From contig JBFLFY010000020.1 in NCBI GenBank assembly GCA_041859875.1, forward strand, positions 1 through 49,946: a DNA stretch of 49,946 nt, read 5' to 3'. The notes below the pieces were generated by a model. That model had not been told where the DNA came from. It saw only the letters and a program-made list of their open reading frames with translations, and did no database searches. Numbering within the stretch: position 1 is the first letter of the stretch; every line of letters starts with the position of its first letter. Positions 1 through 8,449 of the stretch are shown piece after piece. The DNA is from Thermocaproicibacter sp041859875. GTDB taxonomy: Bacteria > Bacillota > Clostridia > Oscillospirales > Acutalibacteraceae. The position numbers and the translations under genes are program-made.

Positions 1-20
1 TCGAGTCCTTCCGTCTCTGT

Positions 21-54
21 AAAAGAAAAAAGAGCCTGCAAAAAGCAGACTCTT
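21..54 (-). terminator. Rho-independent terminator of tRNA-Ile2
   Basis: On the minus strand, a 10-bp stem AAGAGTCTGC / GCAGGCTCTT (one G-T pair) closes a five-T loop and is followed by a T-rich run. It lies just downstream of the tRNA gene and is a classical intrinsic terminator. Confidence 0.8.
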
Positions 55-63
55 ATTTTTTTA

Positions 64-140
64 TGGTGGGCCATCAAGGACTCGAACCTTGGACCGGCCG
101 GTTATGAGCCGGCTGCTCTAACCAACTGAGCTAATGGCCC
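64..140 (-). tRNA. tRNA-Ile2 (anticodon CAU, lysidine-modified type)
   Basis: On the minus strand a 77-nt cloverleaf can be folded: acceptor GGGCCAT pairs with ATGGCCC, followed by A and an encoded CCA. D-stem GCTC/GAGC, anticodon stem GCCGG/CCGGC with loop CTCATAA, and T-arm with GGTTCGAGTCC are all present. The anticodon is CAT. The loop CTCATAA and the overall sequence resemble bacterial tRNA-Ile2, in which C34 is converted to lysidine by TilS so that AUA is read. Elongator tRNA-Met is the alternative; its loop is usually TTCATAC in Firmicutes, so Ile2 is preferred by family knowledge. Confidence 0.88.
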
Positions 141-163
141 ATCTCTATTGGAACAGTGTTTTT

Positions 164-192
164 AGTATACCACACGCCGGGCAAAAGTTCAA
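164..192 (-). promoter_or_regulatory. Sigma-A type promoter of tRNA-Ile2
   Basis: Minus-strand TTGAAC (-35) and TATACT (-10) are separated by exactly 17 bases, 24 bp upstream of the mature tRNA 5' end. This is a near-consensus housekeeping promoter. Confidence 0.7.
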
Positions 193-305
193 TCCCAGTT
201 TTCTATGAGATTTCTTACTGTAATTATTTACTTTTCACGAAACAAATGCTATTATTATGCTGAAACTAGTGAAGCCCCATATAAATTGGAAAGCGGCGGT
301 AAGAA

Positions 306-638
306 TTGAAGTATCGCAATGTCATGGAGGATTACGTTGAGCAGGCTCTTGACCAGGTAATCGACAGCCTGGACTGCTGCAAATGCGAGCAGTGCCGGGA
401 GGATATTATTTCGTATGCTCTGAATCGCCTGACCCCGCGCTATGTCAGCACGGAACGGGGCAGAACTTTCGTAAAAGTCAATACCATGTCGAGCCAGTTT
501 GAGATAGACATCCTTGCGGCTATTTACGAAGGCGCAGCTGTCGTAAAGAAACATCCGCGCCACGGGCCTTTAACGGAAGAAAGCAGCGCGGCGGAAGCGC
601 CCGAACCGGAAAAGCCCGGCGCTAAGAAAGAAGACTAG
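306..638 (+). CDS. comFB: ComFB family protein (late competence)
   Basis: A 110-residue protein matching the ComFB family: an N-terminal helical part (YVEQALDQVIDSL), then a Cys cluster CCKCEQC (C24, C25, C27, C30), then the family-typical block ALNRLTPRYVST. The C-terminal 25 residues are Ala/Glu/Pro/Lys rich and probably disordered. In Bacillus comFB sits in the comF competence operon and its function is poorly known; here it stands alone. The chosen start is TTG at 306; ATG at 324 is an in-frame alternative, and neither has a strong Shine-Dalgarno site. The stop codon overlaps the convergent sdaAA stop by the 4-base palindrome CTAG. Confidence 0.8.
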   Translation: MKYRNVMEDYVEQALDQVIDSLDCCKCEQCREDIISYALNRLTPRYVSTERGRTFVKVNTMSSQFEIDILAAIYEGAAVVKKHPRHGPLTEESSAAEAPEPEKPGAKKED

Positions 639-1510
639 TGTTCTGCCTTTTTCAGCCTTGCAGCTGCCGCAAGTCCGAACGGTGTAGCGGCAAGGCCGCC
701 CTGCCCGGTTTCGCGCAGAGTGCTTGGCATTGTGTCACCGACGGAACGCATGGCGTCGATGACTTCATCTGCCGGTATTTTACTTTCAATGCCGGCAAGC
801 GCCATGTCAGCACAACTGACCGCATTTACAGCGCCCACAACATTCCTTTTTACGCACGGGATTTCCACAAGGCCTGCAACAGGGTCACATACCAGCCCAA
901 GCAGGTTCATAAGAGCCATTGCACAGGCGTTGGCACTCATTTGCGGAGTGCCTTTTTTTATGCTTACAAGTGCCGCGGCCGCCATAGCGGAAGCGGCGCC
1001 GATTTCTGCCTGGCACCCGCCTTCCGCACCTGCTATGGAAGCACGCGCGGCAATGACCTGGCCAAAACCGGCGGCTACAAAAAGTGACTGCACTATGGTT
1101 TTGTCCGGTATGCCGTCGCGCTCCGCAAGAGGAATCAGCACAGCGGGGAGCACACCGCAGGAACCTGCCGTCGGCGCGGCGACAATTCGCTTCATGCAGG
1201 CATTGTTTTCGCCCATGCTGAGTGCTTCCGAAATAATGCGGTCGAGAAATACCCCGCCAATAGAAGTGCTGCTGGAAAACGCGCGCATTTTTGCCCCATC
1301 GCCGCCCACAAGGCCGCTGGAGGAGTGCGCACCGGCGCTGTAGTTCTTTTGAGCGGAGCGCATGGCTTCCCAGAGCGTTCCCATCTGGCTCATGGAGTCT
1401 TCACGGCTGGTGCGGTGCTCCTGCCGGTCATCATCCAGTATCGCTTCCCAAAGCGGAAGCCCCTTCTGCGCTGCGGTGTCAAGCATCACGGCTACCGATT
1501 GAAATGCCAT
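635..1510 (-). CDS. sdaAA: L-serine dehydratase, iron-sulfur-dependent, alpha subunit
   Basis: A 291-residue protein of the two-subunit (Firmicute type) L-serine ammonia-lyase, which converts L-serine to pyruvate and ammonia with an oxygen-labile 4Fe-4S cluster. Seen in the sequence: GSCGVLPAV, GLVCDPVAGLVEIPC with cluster-type cysteines, and the glycine-rich SSSGLVGGDGAKM region near the N-terminus. The length is normal for SdaAA. The start ATG at 1510 has an AAGGGG Shine-Dalgarno about 7 bases upstream. It lies 24 bp after sdaAB on the same strand and is surely cotranscribed with it. The 3' end converges with comFB. Confidence 0.93.
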   Translation of the reverse strand: MAFQSVAVMLDTAAQKGLPLWEAILDDDRQEHRTSREDSMSQMGTLWEAMRSAQKNYSAGAHSSSGLVGGDGAKMRAFSSSTSIGGVFLDRIISEALSMGENNACMKRIVAAPTAGSCGVLPAVLIPLAERDGIPDKTIVQSLFVAAGFGQVIAARASIAGAEGGCQAEIGAASAMAAAALVSIKKGTPQMSANACAMALMNLLGLVCDPVAGLVEIPCVKRNVVGAVNAVSCADMALAGIESKIPADEVIDAMRSVGDTMPSTLRETGQGGLAATPFGLAAAARLKKAEH

Positions 1511-1534
1511 AATTTTTCCCCTTCCACATCTCTA

Positions 1535-2203
1535 TTAATGAGTGTCTTCCACGTCTAGATAAGTGATTTTCAGGATGCCATCCATATGGGCAAGAAGCCG
1601 AAGCGGTTCTTTCGGAACCGGCTGGTCACATTCCAGCACCATAACGGCATATCCGCCGCGTACATTGCGGTACAGCTGCATAGTCGCTATATTTACATGA
1701 AAGCGTGCCAGCAGGGAAGTGACTTCCCCCACATGGCCGGGCTGGTCCATGTTGTGAACAACAAGTGTGGGGCAGTCACCGGAAAAGTTGGCCTGAATTC
1801 CGTCCAGCTTATTAATCTGAATGCGTCCGCCGCCAAGGGAAGAGGCTTCAACTTCCAGTTTCCGCCCGCCTTCCCCTTCCACGCGCAGAAGCGCCGTGTT
1901 GGGGTGTACATTCCGCAGAACGACCGAGCCGATGGTGATGGCAAGGCCATTTTCCTGGGCAATTTCAAGGCTGTGCGGAATGCGCTCATCGTCCGGCTTC
2001 ATGCCGAGAAGCCCGGCGGCAAGGGCTTTGTCTGTGCCGTGGCCTTCGCCGGTTGCCGCAAAAGAGCCGTGCAGCAGAAGTTCTGCCTTTACCGGTTTTT
2101 CTCCAAGCAGTTTCCGTGTGATGTACCCAATGCGCACGGCGCCTGCCGTATGTGAACTGGATGGCCCAACCATGATAGGCCCCATAATATCAAAAATTCC
2201 CAT
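1535..2203 (-). CDS. sdaAB: L-serine dehydratase, iron-sulfur-dependent, beta subunit
   Basis: A 222-residue partner of SdaAA. The N-terminal part begins with the family signature IMGPIMVGPSSSHTAGAVRIG, with the SSSHT serine-binding segment. The C-terminal ~75 residues (from about LVVHNMDQPGHVGEV) form an ACT domain, which in this family is a regulatory ligand-binding module. Start ATG at 2203 has a GGGAGA ribosome-binding site. It is the first gene of the sdaAB-sdaAA operon and a sigma-A type promoter lies 50-80 bp upstream. Length and architecture match intact homologues. Confidence 0.93.
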   Translation of the reverse strand: MGIFDIMGPIMVGPSSSHTAGAVRIGYITRKLLGEKPVKAELLLHGSFAATGEGHGTDKALAAGLLGMKPDDERIPHSLEIAQENGLAITIGSVVLRNVHPNTALLRVEGEGGRKLEVEASSLGGGRIQINKLDGIQANFSGDCPTLVVHNMDQPGHVGEVTSLLARFHVNIATMQLYRNVRGGYAVMVLECDQPVPKEPLRLLAHMDGILKITYLDVEDTH

Positions 2204-2254
2204 TGCTCGTTCTCCCTTTTCTGCGCTGCCGAATGTTCAAAACGCCCGAAAACT

Positions 2255-2283
2255 ATTTTAAGCCCAGAAAACATCCTTTTCAA
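2255..2283 (-). promoter_or_regulatory. Promoter of sdaAB-sdaAA
   Basis: Minus-strand TTGAAA and TAAAAT are separated by 17 bases, 52 bp upstream of the sdaAB start codon. A good sigma-A match. Confidence 0.6.
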
Positions 2284-2408
2284 GCAAAAAGGTCTTTCCC
2301 GTTCCTTTTTAACTTTTTGAGGTATTTAACGAAACTTTTGTGTGCATGAAACCTGAAAAAATTCTCAATACTATTTCTGCTATCTTTTGCAGAAATGGAG
2401 GAATTACC

Positions 2409-3191
2409 ATGCGCCTCAAAAAATTAAAATCTGTCCTGCTCGGGATTGCCATGGCGTTTCTGGCTGTGGGCTGCACCATTTTAGTAACGATGATTTTTAC
2501 GAAAGCCTACAACGCCGGTGTGCAGTCGGCGGTTTCAGAAGAAAAAAAGGCTGCTTCCTCGTCCGCAGCGCCGAAGCAGGCCGTGAAGGCATCGGCTTCT
2601 TCACACTCCGGAAGTTCCGCCGCTTCATCCGCCCTGCAGGAGCATGACCTTGTACTTGTAAACCCTGACAACCCGATGCCGTCCTGGTATGCGCCGCATT
2701 TGACAAAGGCTTTCGGTGTGCAGATGGATTCCTCGGTTGAGGAGCCTTATGTGCAGATGCGCACGGAAGCTTCCGGCGACGGCATTTCACTGTGGATTTC
2801 TTCCGCTTACCGGAGCCGTGACCTGCAAAGCGAACTTTTTGAGCGGGAAGTGGAAACGTATGCCAAAACGAGCCCTACCTACAGCGAAGCGGTGTCTGCC
2901 GCAGAGAAATCCGTTGCAAGGCCGGACTGCAGCGAACACGCCACCGGCCTTGCCCTTGACCTGAACGGTGTGGAGGATAATTTTGACCAGTCGGCGGCGT
3001 TCCGTTGGCTTGACAGGCACGCGCAGGATTACGGCTTCATTCTGCGCTACCCAAAAGAGAAGCAGAGCATTACAAAAATCAAATATGAGCCGTGGCATTA
3101 CCGCTATGTAGGAGTTGAAAACGCGAAAGCAATGAAAAAATCCGGGCAGTGCCTGGAAGAATACCTGGCGCAGAAAACGCTTCTTCATTGA
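2409..3191 (+). CDS. VanY-type D-alanyl-D-alanine carboxypeptidase (M15B), membrane anchored
   Basis: A 260-residue protein: a basic N-terminus and one hydrophobic segment (about residues 8-30, signal anchor), a Ser/Ala/Lys-rich linker (about 40-80), then an M15 zinc peptidase domain. Catalytic motifs seen are SEHATGLALD (SxHxxGxAxD, zinc His and Asp) and EPWHYRYVG (ExWH, general base and third zinc ligand). The family removes the terminal D-Ala from peptidoglycan stem peptides outside the membrane. The start ATG at 2409 is chosen because GGAGG lies 7 bases upstream; an upstream in-frame ATG at 2340 has no such site. It is a single gene, with no van resistance genes beside it, so a housekeeping wall-trimming role is inferred. 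Confidence 0.88.
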   Translation: MRLKKLKSVLLGIAMAFLAVGCTILVTMIFTKAYNAGVQSAVSEEKKAASSSAAPKQAVKASASSHSGSSAASSALQEHDLVLVNPDNPMPSWYAPHLTKAFGVQMDSSVEEPYVQMRTEASGDGISLWISSAYRSRDLQSELFEREVETYAKTSPTYSEAVSAAEKSVARPDCSEHATGLALDLNGVEDNFDQSAAFRWLDRHAQDYGFILRYPKEKQSITKIKYEPWHYRYVGVENAKAMKKSGQCLEEYLAQKTLLH

Positions 3192-3216
3192 TTATCCCTG
3201 CCGTATTTGCTATAAT
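3188..3216 (+). promoter_or_regulatory. Promoter of gltX-glnS
   Basis: TTGATT and TATAAT separated by 17 bases, overlapping the end of the VanY-like gene and 42 bp upstream of the gltX start codon. Confidence 0.65.
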
Positions 3217-3257
3217 TAAAAGTATTTCCAACAGATTTTATTGGGAGGGGTATTATT

Positions 3258-4718
3258 ATGCCGCAGAAGGTAAGAACAAGGTTCGCCCCAAGCCCCACGG
3301 GCTTTATGCACGTGGGCAACCTGCGGACGGCACTGTTTGAATATCTCATTGCTAAATCGCAGGGCGGGGATTTCGTCCTCCGTATTGAAGACACAGACCA
3401 GGAGCGCTATGTGGAAGGCGCTGTAGACGTCATTTATGACACGCTCAGGCAGGTTGGCCTGAAGCACGATGAAGGGCCGGACATCGGCGGCGATTACGGC
3501 CCGTACATCCAGAGCGAGCGCAAGGATATTTATAAAAAATATGCCGAGCAGCTTGTAAGCGCCGGGAAGGCATACTATTGCTTCTGTACCAAAGAGCGTC
3601 TGGATTCTTTGCACGAAAGCAAGGAAGAAAACGGCGGCGGCTATGACCGCCACTGCCGCAATCTTCCAAAAGAAGAAGTCGAGCGGCTCCTTGCGGCTGG
3701 AACGCCGCACGTCATCCGCCAGAAGATGCCGATTGAGGGTTCCACCACGTTTGACGACGTTGTATATGGCCCTATTACCATTGAAAACAAAGAGCTGGAA
3801 GACCAGGTCCTTCTGAAATCGGATGGTTACCCGACTTATAACTTTGCAAATGTTATTGACGACCATCTGATGAAAATCACACATGTTGTGCGCGGATGCG
3901 AGTACCTGACTTCCACCCCGAAATACAACCTGCTGTATGAGGCTTTCGGCTGGGATGTACCGACTTATATCCATCTGCCGCTTATCATGGGCAAAAACCC
4001 GGATGGAACGGTTTCAAAGCTCTCCAAGCGCCACGGTTCCACCGGCTTTGCGGACCTTGTAAAAGACGGTTATCTGCCGGAAGTCATTGTGAACTACATA
4101 GCGCTTCTGGGCTGGTGCCCAAAAGACAACCGCGAAATCTTTTCACTGGACGAGCTGGCGCAGAATTTTTCCATCGACGGCATCAGCAAATCGCCTGCTG
4201 TATTTGACTATGACAAGCTTCTTTGGTTCAACGGCGAATACATCCGCGCCATGAAGCCGGAAGAGTTCCAGCGCCGCGCCATGCCGTATTACCGTGAAGT
4301 TTTCCCGGAGGGCGACCGTCCGTGGGATGTGTTGAACGGCATTCTGCAGCCGCGCGTTTGCAAGTTTACGGAAATCCCGGAAATGATTGCGTTTTTCAAA
4401 GAACTGCCGGATTACGAGCCGGAGCTTTTCATGAATAAAAAGAGCAAGACGAACCTCGAAAATTCCGCGGATATGCTGAAAGCGGCCATTCCGGTGCTGA
4501 AAGACCTGCCGGAGTGGAACCTTACTGCCATCCACGACTCCATGATGGACCTGGTGCCGAAGCTTGGCGTAAAGAACGGCACACTGCTGTGGCCGGTGCG
4601 CATTGCGGCGGCTGGGCAGAAAGTTACGCCCGGCGGCGCATTTGAGATTCTCTGCCTCCTTGGCAGGGAAGAGTCCCTGCGGCGGCTGGAGCTTGGTCTC
4701 AAAAAACTGAACGCGTAA
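3258..4718 (+). CDS. gltX: Glutamyl-tRNA synthetase
   Basis: A 486-residue class I aminoacyl-tRNA synthetase that charges tRNA-Glu with glutamate. The ATP-binding HIGH-type motif is seen in PSPTGFMHVGNLR (residues 11-23) and the KMSKS-type motif as KLSKRHG (near residue 255). The C-terminal part has the anticodon-binding fold composition expected of bacterial GluRS, and the length is typical. GGAGGGG precedes ATG 3258. The gene is followed after 13 bp by glnS, so both Glu and Gln charging enzymes form one operon. The presence of a real GlnRS suggests that this GluRS can be discriminating, though that is inference. Confidence 0.95.
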   Translation: MPQKVRTRFAPSPTGFMHVGNLRTALFEYLIAKSQGGDFVLRIEDTDQERYVEGAVDVIYDTLRQVGLKHDEGPDIGGDYGPYIQSERKDIYKKYAEQLVSAGKAYYCFCTKERLDSLHESKEENGGGYDRHCRNLPKEEVERLLAAGTPHVIRQKMPIEGSTTFDDVVYGPITIENKELEDQVLLKSDGYPTYNFANVIDDHLMKITHVVRGCEYLTSTPKYNLLYEAFGWDVPTYIHLPLIMGKNPDGTVSKLSKRHGSTGFADLVKDGYLPEVIVNYIALLGWCPKDNREIFSLDELAQNFSIDGISKSPAVFDYDKLLWFNGEYIRAMKPEEFQRRAMPYYREVFPEGDRPWDVLNGILQPRVCKFTEIPEMIAFFKELPDYEPELFMNKKSKTNLENSADMLKAAIPVLKDLPEWNLTAIHDSMMDLVPKLGVKNGTLLWPVRIAAAGQKVTPGGAFEILCLLGREESLRRLELGLKKLNA

Positions 4719-4731
4719 GGAGAGCTACAAG

Positions 4732-6414
4732 ATGAGCGAAGAAATCAAATCCCCGGAAGAAGAAAATTCCGGAAATTTTATTCAGTCTTTTCTGGAAGAA
4801 GACACGGCGCCGGGAGGAAGATTTGAGGGGAAAAAAGTCCATACGCGTTTTCCACCGGAACCGAACGGCTACCTGCACATTGGCCACGCAAAGGCCATCT
4901 GCATTGATTTTGGCATGGCGGAAAAGTTCGGCGGTATCTGCAACCTGCGCATGGATGATACGAACCCGACCAAGGAAGACGACGAATACGTCGACGCCAT
5001 CAAGGAAGATATTCATTGGCTAGGCTTTTCGTGGGACGACCGATTTTTCTATGCTTCTGATTATTTCCCGAAAATGTACGAGCTGGCGGAAGACTTTATC
5101 CGGCGCGGCCTTGCTTATGTCTGCGAGCTTACGCCCGAACAGATGCACGACTACCGCGGCGACCTTACGCATCCGGCGAAAAGCCCCTACCGTGACCGCC
5201 CTGTTGAAGAAAGCCTCGACCTTTTTCAACGTATGAAGGCCGGCAAATTTGAAGACGGGCGCATGACGCTCCGTGCCAAAATAGACCTGGCTTCCGGTAA
5301 CTTTAACTTGCGCGACCCAGTCATTTATCGCATTAACCATCTGCCGCACCATCGTTTGGGAACGCAGTGGTGCATTTATCCGATGTACGATTTTGCACAT
5401 CCGATTGAGGACGCACTGGAAGGTGTGACCCATTCGCTCTGCTCACTGGAGTTTGAAGACCACCGTCCGCTTTACAACTGGGTCATTGACCACGTCAATC
5501 TTCCGGCTAAGCCCCGCCAGATTGAGTTTGCGCGCCTGAACATCAATAACACCGTTATGAGCAAGCGCAAACTGCGCACACTGGTGGAAAAGGGCATTGT
5601 TTCCGGCTGGGATGACCCGCGTATGCCAACTTTGTGCGGCCTTCGCCGCCGCGGCTATACGCCTGCCGCCATCCGCAGTTTCTGTGAGCGCATCGGCGTT
5701 GCCAAAGTAAACAGCACCGTGGATTCCGCTTTTCTGGAGCATTGCCTGCGGGAAGACTTGAACGAACACGCCCGCCGCGCCATGGCTGTGCTGAACCCGG
5801 TCAAGCTGATTCTTACCAATTACCCGGAAGGCAAGACCGAAACGTTTGATGTTGAGAATAATCCGGAAGACCCAAAGGCAGGAACGCGCAAAGTCAGCTT
5901 CTCGCGGGAGCTGTGGATGGAGCGCGAAGATTTCATGGAAGTGCCTGCAAAGAAGTACTTCCGTATGTTCCCCGGCAATGAAGTGCGCCTGAAAACGGCC
6001 TATGTTGTAAAATGCACCGGCTGTGAAAAAGATGCAGCGGGGAATGTGACGGTAGTTTACGCCGAGTATGACCCCGAAACGCGCGGCGGCAGTACGCCAG
6101 ATGGCCGGAAGGTCAAAAGCACCATCCACTGGGTGGATGCAAAAACGGCGGTAGATGCAGAAATCCGCCTGTATGACTGCCTGTTCACCGCCCCGGACCC
6201 GGAGGCGGGGGACTACATGGAAGAGCTGAATCCCGGTTCCCTTGTTACCCGAACCGGCTGCAAAGTGGAGCCATGGCTTGCGGGGGCAAAGCCGAACGAG
6301 TCGTTCCAGTTCCTGCGGCAGGGCTATTTCTGTGCGGATAACAAAGATTCTACGCCGGAGCACCCGGTATTTAACCGCTCTGTTTCACTGAAAGACAGCT
6401 TTAAGAAAAAGTAA
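4732..6414 (+). CDS. glnS: Glutaminyl-tRNA synthetase
   Basis: A 560-residue class I synthetase with GlnRS features: PPEPNGYLHIGHAKA (HIGH at 49-52), the GlnRS-specific segment DDTNPTKEDDEYVDAI, the acidic/aromatic block FASDYFPKMYELAEDFI, and the KMSKS-type motif as VMSKRKL. The C-terminal beta-barrel anticodon-binding domains are present (for example GTRKVSFSRELWMEREDF), so the gene is full length. GlnRS in bacteria is thought to be of eukaryotic origin by ancient transfer and is found in many, not all, Clostridia. AAGGAG precedes ATG 4732. No gatCAB genes are visible here. Confidence 0.95.
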   Translation: MSEEIKSPEEENSGNFIQSFLEEDTAPGGRFEGKKVHTRFPPEPNGYLHIGHAKAICIDFGMAEKFGGICNLRMDDTNPTKEDDEYVDAIKEDIHWLGFSWDDRFFYASDYFPKMYELAEDFIRRGLAYVCELTPEQMHDYRGDLTHPAKSPYRDRPVEESLDLFQRMKAGKFEDGRMTLRAKIDLASGNFNLRDPVIYRINHLPHHRLGTQWCIYPMYDFAHPIEDALEGVTHSLCSLEFEDHRPLYNWVIDHVNLPAKPRQIEFARLNINNTVMSKRKLRTLVEKGIVSGWDDPRMPTLCGLRRRGYTPAAIRSFCERIGVAKVNSTVDSAFLEHCLREDLNEHARRAMAVLNPVKLILTNYPEGKTETFDVENNPEDPKAGTRKVSFSRELWMEREDFMEVPAKKYFRMFPGNEVRLKTAYVVKCTGCEKDAAGNVTVVYAEYDPETRGGSTPDGRKVKSTIHWVDAKTAVDAEIRLYDCLFTAPDPEAGDYMEELNPGSLVTRTGCKVEPWLAGAKPNESFQFLRQGYFCADNKDSTPEHPVFNRSVSLKDSFKKK

Positions 6415-6483
6415 CTGCTGCTGTTCCGAACAGCTTGCTGAGTTTGCTCGAAAAAGAAAATTTCTGTTTTATAGAAAAATCTC

Positions 6484-6512
6484 TTGACATGGTTTGCAAT
6501 ATCGTTTATGAT
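6484..6512 (+). promoter_or_regulatory. Promoter of the T-box/trpB2 unit
   Basis: Consensus TTGACA and TATGAT separated by 17 bases. Predicted start near 6519, directly ahead of the T-box leader. One of the best sigma-A matches in the window. Confidence 0.8.
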
Positions 6513-6518
6513 ATTGAA

Positions 6519-6819
6519 CAACAGAAATTTAATAGTTTAAACCTGTGAAGAAGAGCAGTAGGTGCAGCCGGTTGTTTTCAGCGAACCGCGGAGAGTGTGA
6601 GCGTGGCAGCGGAAGCTGTGCTGAATGGACTTATGAGGGCAGGGAGAAAGGCGCGCGGCAGCGCCGAGTAATACCTGACGGGGCTTCCGACCGTTACCAG
6701 CGGAACCTATCTGTTTGGATAGGGAAGAGTGGGTGTTTTTACACCAAACTGAGTGGTACCGCAGAAGGCTTTCCAAGACTTTTGCCTCAGCATTTTTGCT
6801 GAGGCAGGAGCCTTTTTTT
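6519..6819 (+). ncRNA. T-box riboswitch, tryptophan (UGG) specifier
   Basis: A ~300-nt leader between a strong promoter and trpB2. The conserved T-box core GTGGTACCGC is at 6753-6762. Stem I elements include AGCAGTAGG near 6553, GCGAACCGCGGAG near 6585 and an internal-loop segment GAATGGAC, whose TGG at 6626-6628 sits at the usual specifier position and would pair with the CCA anticodon of tRNA-Trp. The T-box is followed by a two-part terminator: AAGGCT (6765-6770) with AGCCTT (6809-6814), enclosing GCCTCAGC (6784-6791) with GCTGAGGC (6798-6805), then a T run. Known mechanism: uncharged tRNA stabilises the antiterminator and allows read-through. The specifier agrees with the downstream tryptophan gene. 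Confidence 0.9.
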
Positions 6820-6851
6820 ATTTTATTTTTTATCAGAGAGGAGAATTTGTC

Positions 6852-8231
6852 ATGATGAAAACCATCCCGCATAAGGTTTATCTGCCGGAAAATGAGGTGC
6901 CGAAGCAGTGGCTGAATTTTAGGGCCTTTATGAAGCAAAAGCCTGACCCTATGCTGAACCCCGCAACCCTGCAGCCGGTGAAAACGGAAGACCTGTACCC
7001 AATTTTCTGCAAAAAACTTGCGGCGCAGGAAATGGATGATGAAACGCCGTACATTGACATTCCGGAACCAATTCAGAAATTTTACAAGATTTACCGCCCG
7101 TCACCCCTTGTACGCGCGTACAATCTTGAAAAAGCTCTTGATACTCCGGCAAAAATCTATTACAAATTCGAGGGAAACAACACGTCGGGAAGCCACAAGC
7201 TCAATTCCGCGGCAGCTCAGGCTTACTACGCCAAAGAGCAGGGGCTTACGAGCCTTACAACGGAAACCGGGGCCGGGCAGTGGGGAACTGCGCTTGCGGA
7301 AGCATGCGCCTATTTCGGCATTGCCCTTAGGGTCTTCATGGTAAAATGCTCCTACCAGCAGAAACCGTACCGAAAAAGCGTCATTCGAACATTTGGCGCG
7401 GATATTACAGCAAGCCCCAGTGACACAACGGAGGCGGGGCGCAGAATATTGGCGAAAGACCCTTCTACAGGCGGGAGCCTTGGATGTGCCATTTCGGAAG
7501 CGGTTGAAACGGCGCTGAAAACAAAAGACTGCCGCTATGTGCTTGGCTCTGTGCTGAACCAGGTTTTGCTGCACCAATCGGTGATTGGCATAGAAACAAA
7601 AAAGGCGATGGAACTTCTTGGCGAATACCCCGATATTATCATAGGCTGTGCTGGCGGCGGCTCCAACCTCGGCGGACTGATTGCGCCTTTTATGCAGGAT
7701 AAATTGCTTGGCAAAGCATCGCCGAAGATTCTTGCAGTGGAGCCAGCTTCCTGCCCATCGCTTACGCGCGGCAAATACGCCTATGATTTCTGCGACACGG
7801 GAAAGGTGACTCCGCTTGCCAGGATGTATACGCTTGGCAGCGGATTTATGCCGTCGCCGGACCATGCCGGCGGATTGCGGTACCACGGGATGTCGCCGAT
7901 TCTTTCCAAACTGTACCACGACGGATACATGGAAGCTGTGTCGGTAAAGCAGACCGGTGTGTTTCAGGCCGCCATTTATTTCGCAAAGCACGAAACAATT
8001 CTGCCGGCTCCGGAGTCTTCCCACGCCATACGCGCGGCTATTGATGAAGCCCTCAAATGCAAAGAATCAGGTGAAGCGAAAACGATTCTGTTTGGCCTGA
8101 CGGGAACCGGATATTTTGACATGGCCGCTTATGAGTCTTACCTGAATGGCACCATGATTGATTCCGTACCGACCGATGAAGAACTGCAAAAAGGGTTTGA
8201 CGGCCTGCCCAAAATTCCAGGCATTCAGTAA
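6852..8231 (+). CDS. trpB2: TrpB2-type tryptophan synthase beta chain (TrpB-like PLP enzyme)
   Basis: A 459-residue fold-type II PLP enzyme of the TrpB2 branch, longer than canonical TrpB (about 400). The PLP lysine is K116 in GSHKLNSA; the phosphate-binding loop is GCAGGGSNLGGL; TETGAGQWG is the substrate/active-site loop typical of the family. The reaction is indole plus L-serine to L-tryptophan. TrpB2 is often found without trpA and is thought to salvage free indole; no other trp gene is present here, in line with that. AGAGGAG precedes ATG 6852 (ATG 6855 is the next codon). It is controlled by the tryptophan T-box and ends at a strong terminator. Confidence 0.92.
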   Translation: MMKTIPHKVYLPENEVPKQWLNFRAFMKQKPDPMLNPATLQPVKTEDLYPIFCKKLAAQEMDDETPYIDIPEPIQKFYKIYRPSPLVRAYNLEKALDTPAKIYYKFEGNNTSGSHKLNSAAAQAYYAKEQGLTSLTTETGAGQWGTALAEACAYFGIALRVFMVKCSYQQKPYRKSVIRTFGADITASPSDTTEAGRRILAKDPSTGGSLGCAISEAVETALKTKDCRYVLGSVLNQVLLHQSVIGIETKKAMELLGEYPDIIIGCAGGGSNLGGLIAPFMQDKLLGKASPKILAVEPASCPSLTRGKYAYDFCDTGKVTPLARMYTLGSGFMPSPDHAGGLRYHGMSPILSKLYHDGYMEAVSVKQTGVFQAAIYFAKHETILPAPESSHAIRAAIDEALKCKESGEAKTILFGLTGTGYFDMAAYESYLNGTMIDSVPTDEELQKGFDGLPKIPGIQ

Positions 8232-8250
8232 ACAGATGAAACCGAACAAA

Positions 8251-8285
8251 AGTTCCGCAGAGAAATCCCCTGCGGAACTTTTTTT
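8251..8285 (+). terminator. Rho-independent terminator after trpB2
   Basis: Stem AGTTCCGCAG / CTGCGGAACT (10 bp, perfect) with a 9-base loop, followed by seven T. Confidence 0.9.
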
Positions 8286-8392
8286 GTGCTGTTTTTCAGA
8301 CTGAATTTATGCGGAAAGCGGCAGTGCAAAGCCATATTTGTTTAATTTGTCATCGAAAAAGCTTAAATAAACAAAAAAATTCCAATAAGTTG

Positions 8393-8421
8393 TTGACATT
8401 TTGTAAAGTGTGGTATACAAT
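8393..8421 (+). promoter_or_regulatory. Promoter of the LacI-family gene
   Basis: TTGACA at 8393 and TACAAT at 8416 are separated by 17 bases. The -10 hexamer abuts the operator-like palindrome at 8421-8434, which would cover the transcription start. Confidence 0.7.
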
Positions 8422-8435
8422 GAAACCGCTTTCAA
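8420..8435 (+). promoter_or_regulatory. LacI-family / cre-type operator
   Basis: ATGAAACCGCTTTCAA fits the catabolite-responsive element pattern WTGNAANCGNWNNCAW at every fixed position, and LacI-family operators generally share the TGAAA...TTTCA arms around a central CG. It overlaps the start point of the lacI-type gene, so either autorepression by that regulator or CcpA control is likely. Which protein binds is not decided by the sequence. Confidence 0.55.
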
Positions 8436-8449
8436 ACAGCGGGAAAGTG

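Noticed and set aside
1..20. TCGAGTCC at the window start looks like the 3' half of a plus-strand tRNA T-arm.
   Set aside because: The rest of any tRNA is outside the window, no CCA follows and the acceptor cannot be checked.
5443..6363. 306-codon open frame opposite glnS.
   Set aside because: Shadow of a highly conserved gene; no ribosome-binding site, no recognisable motif.
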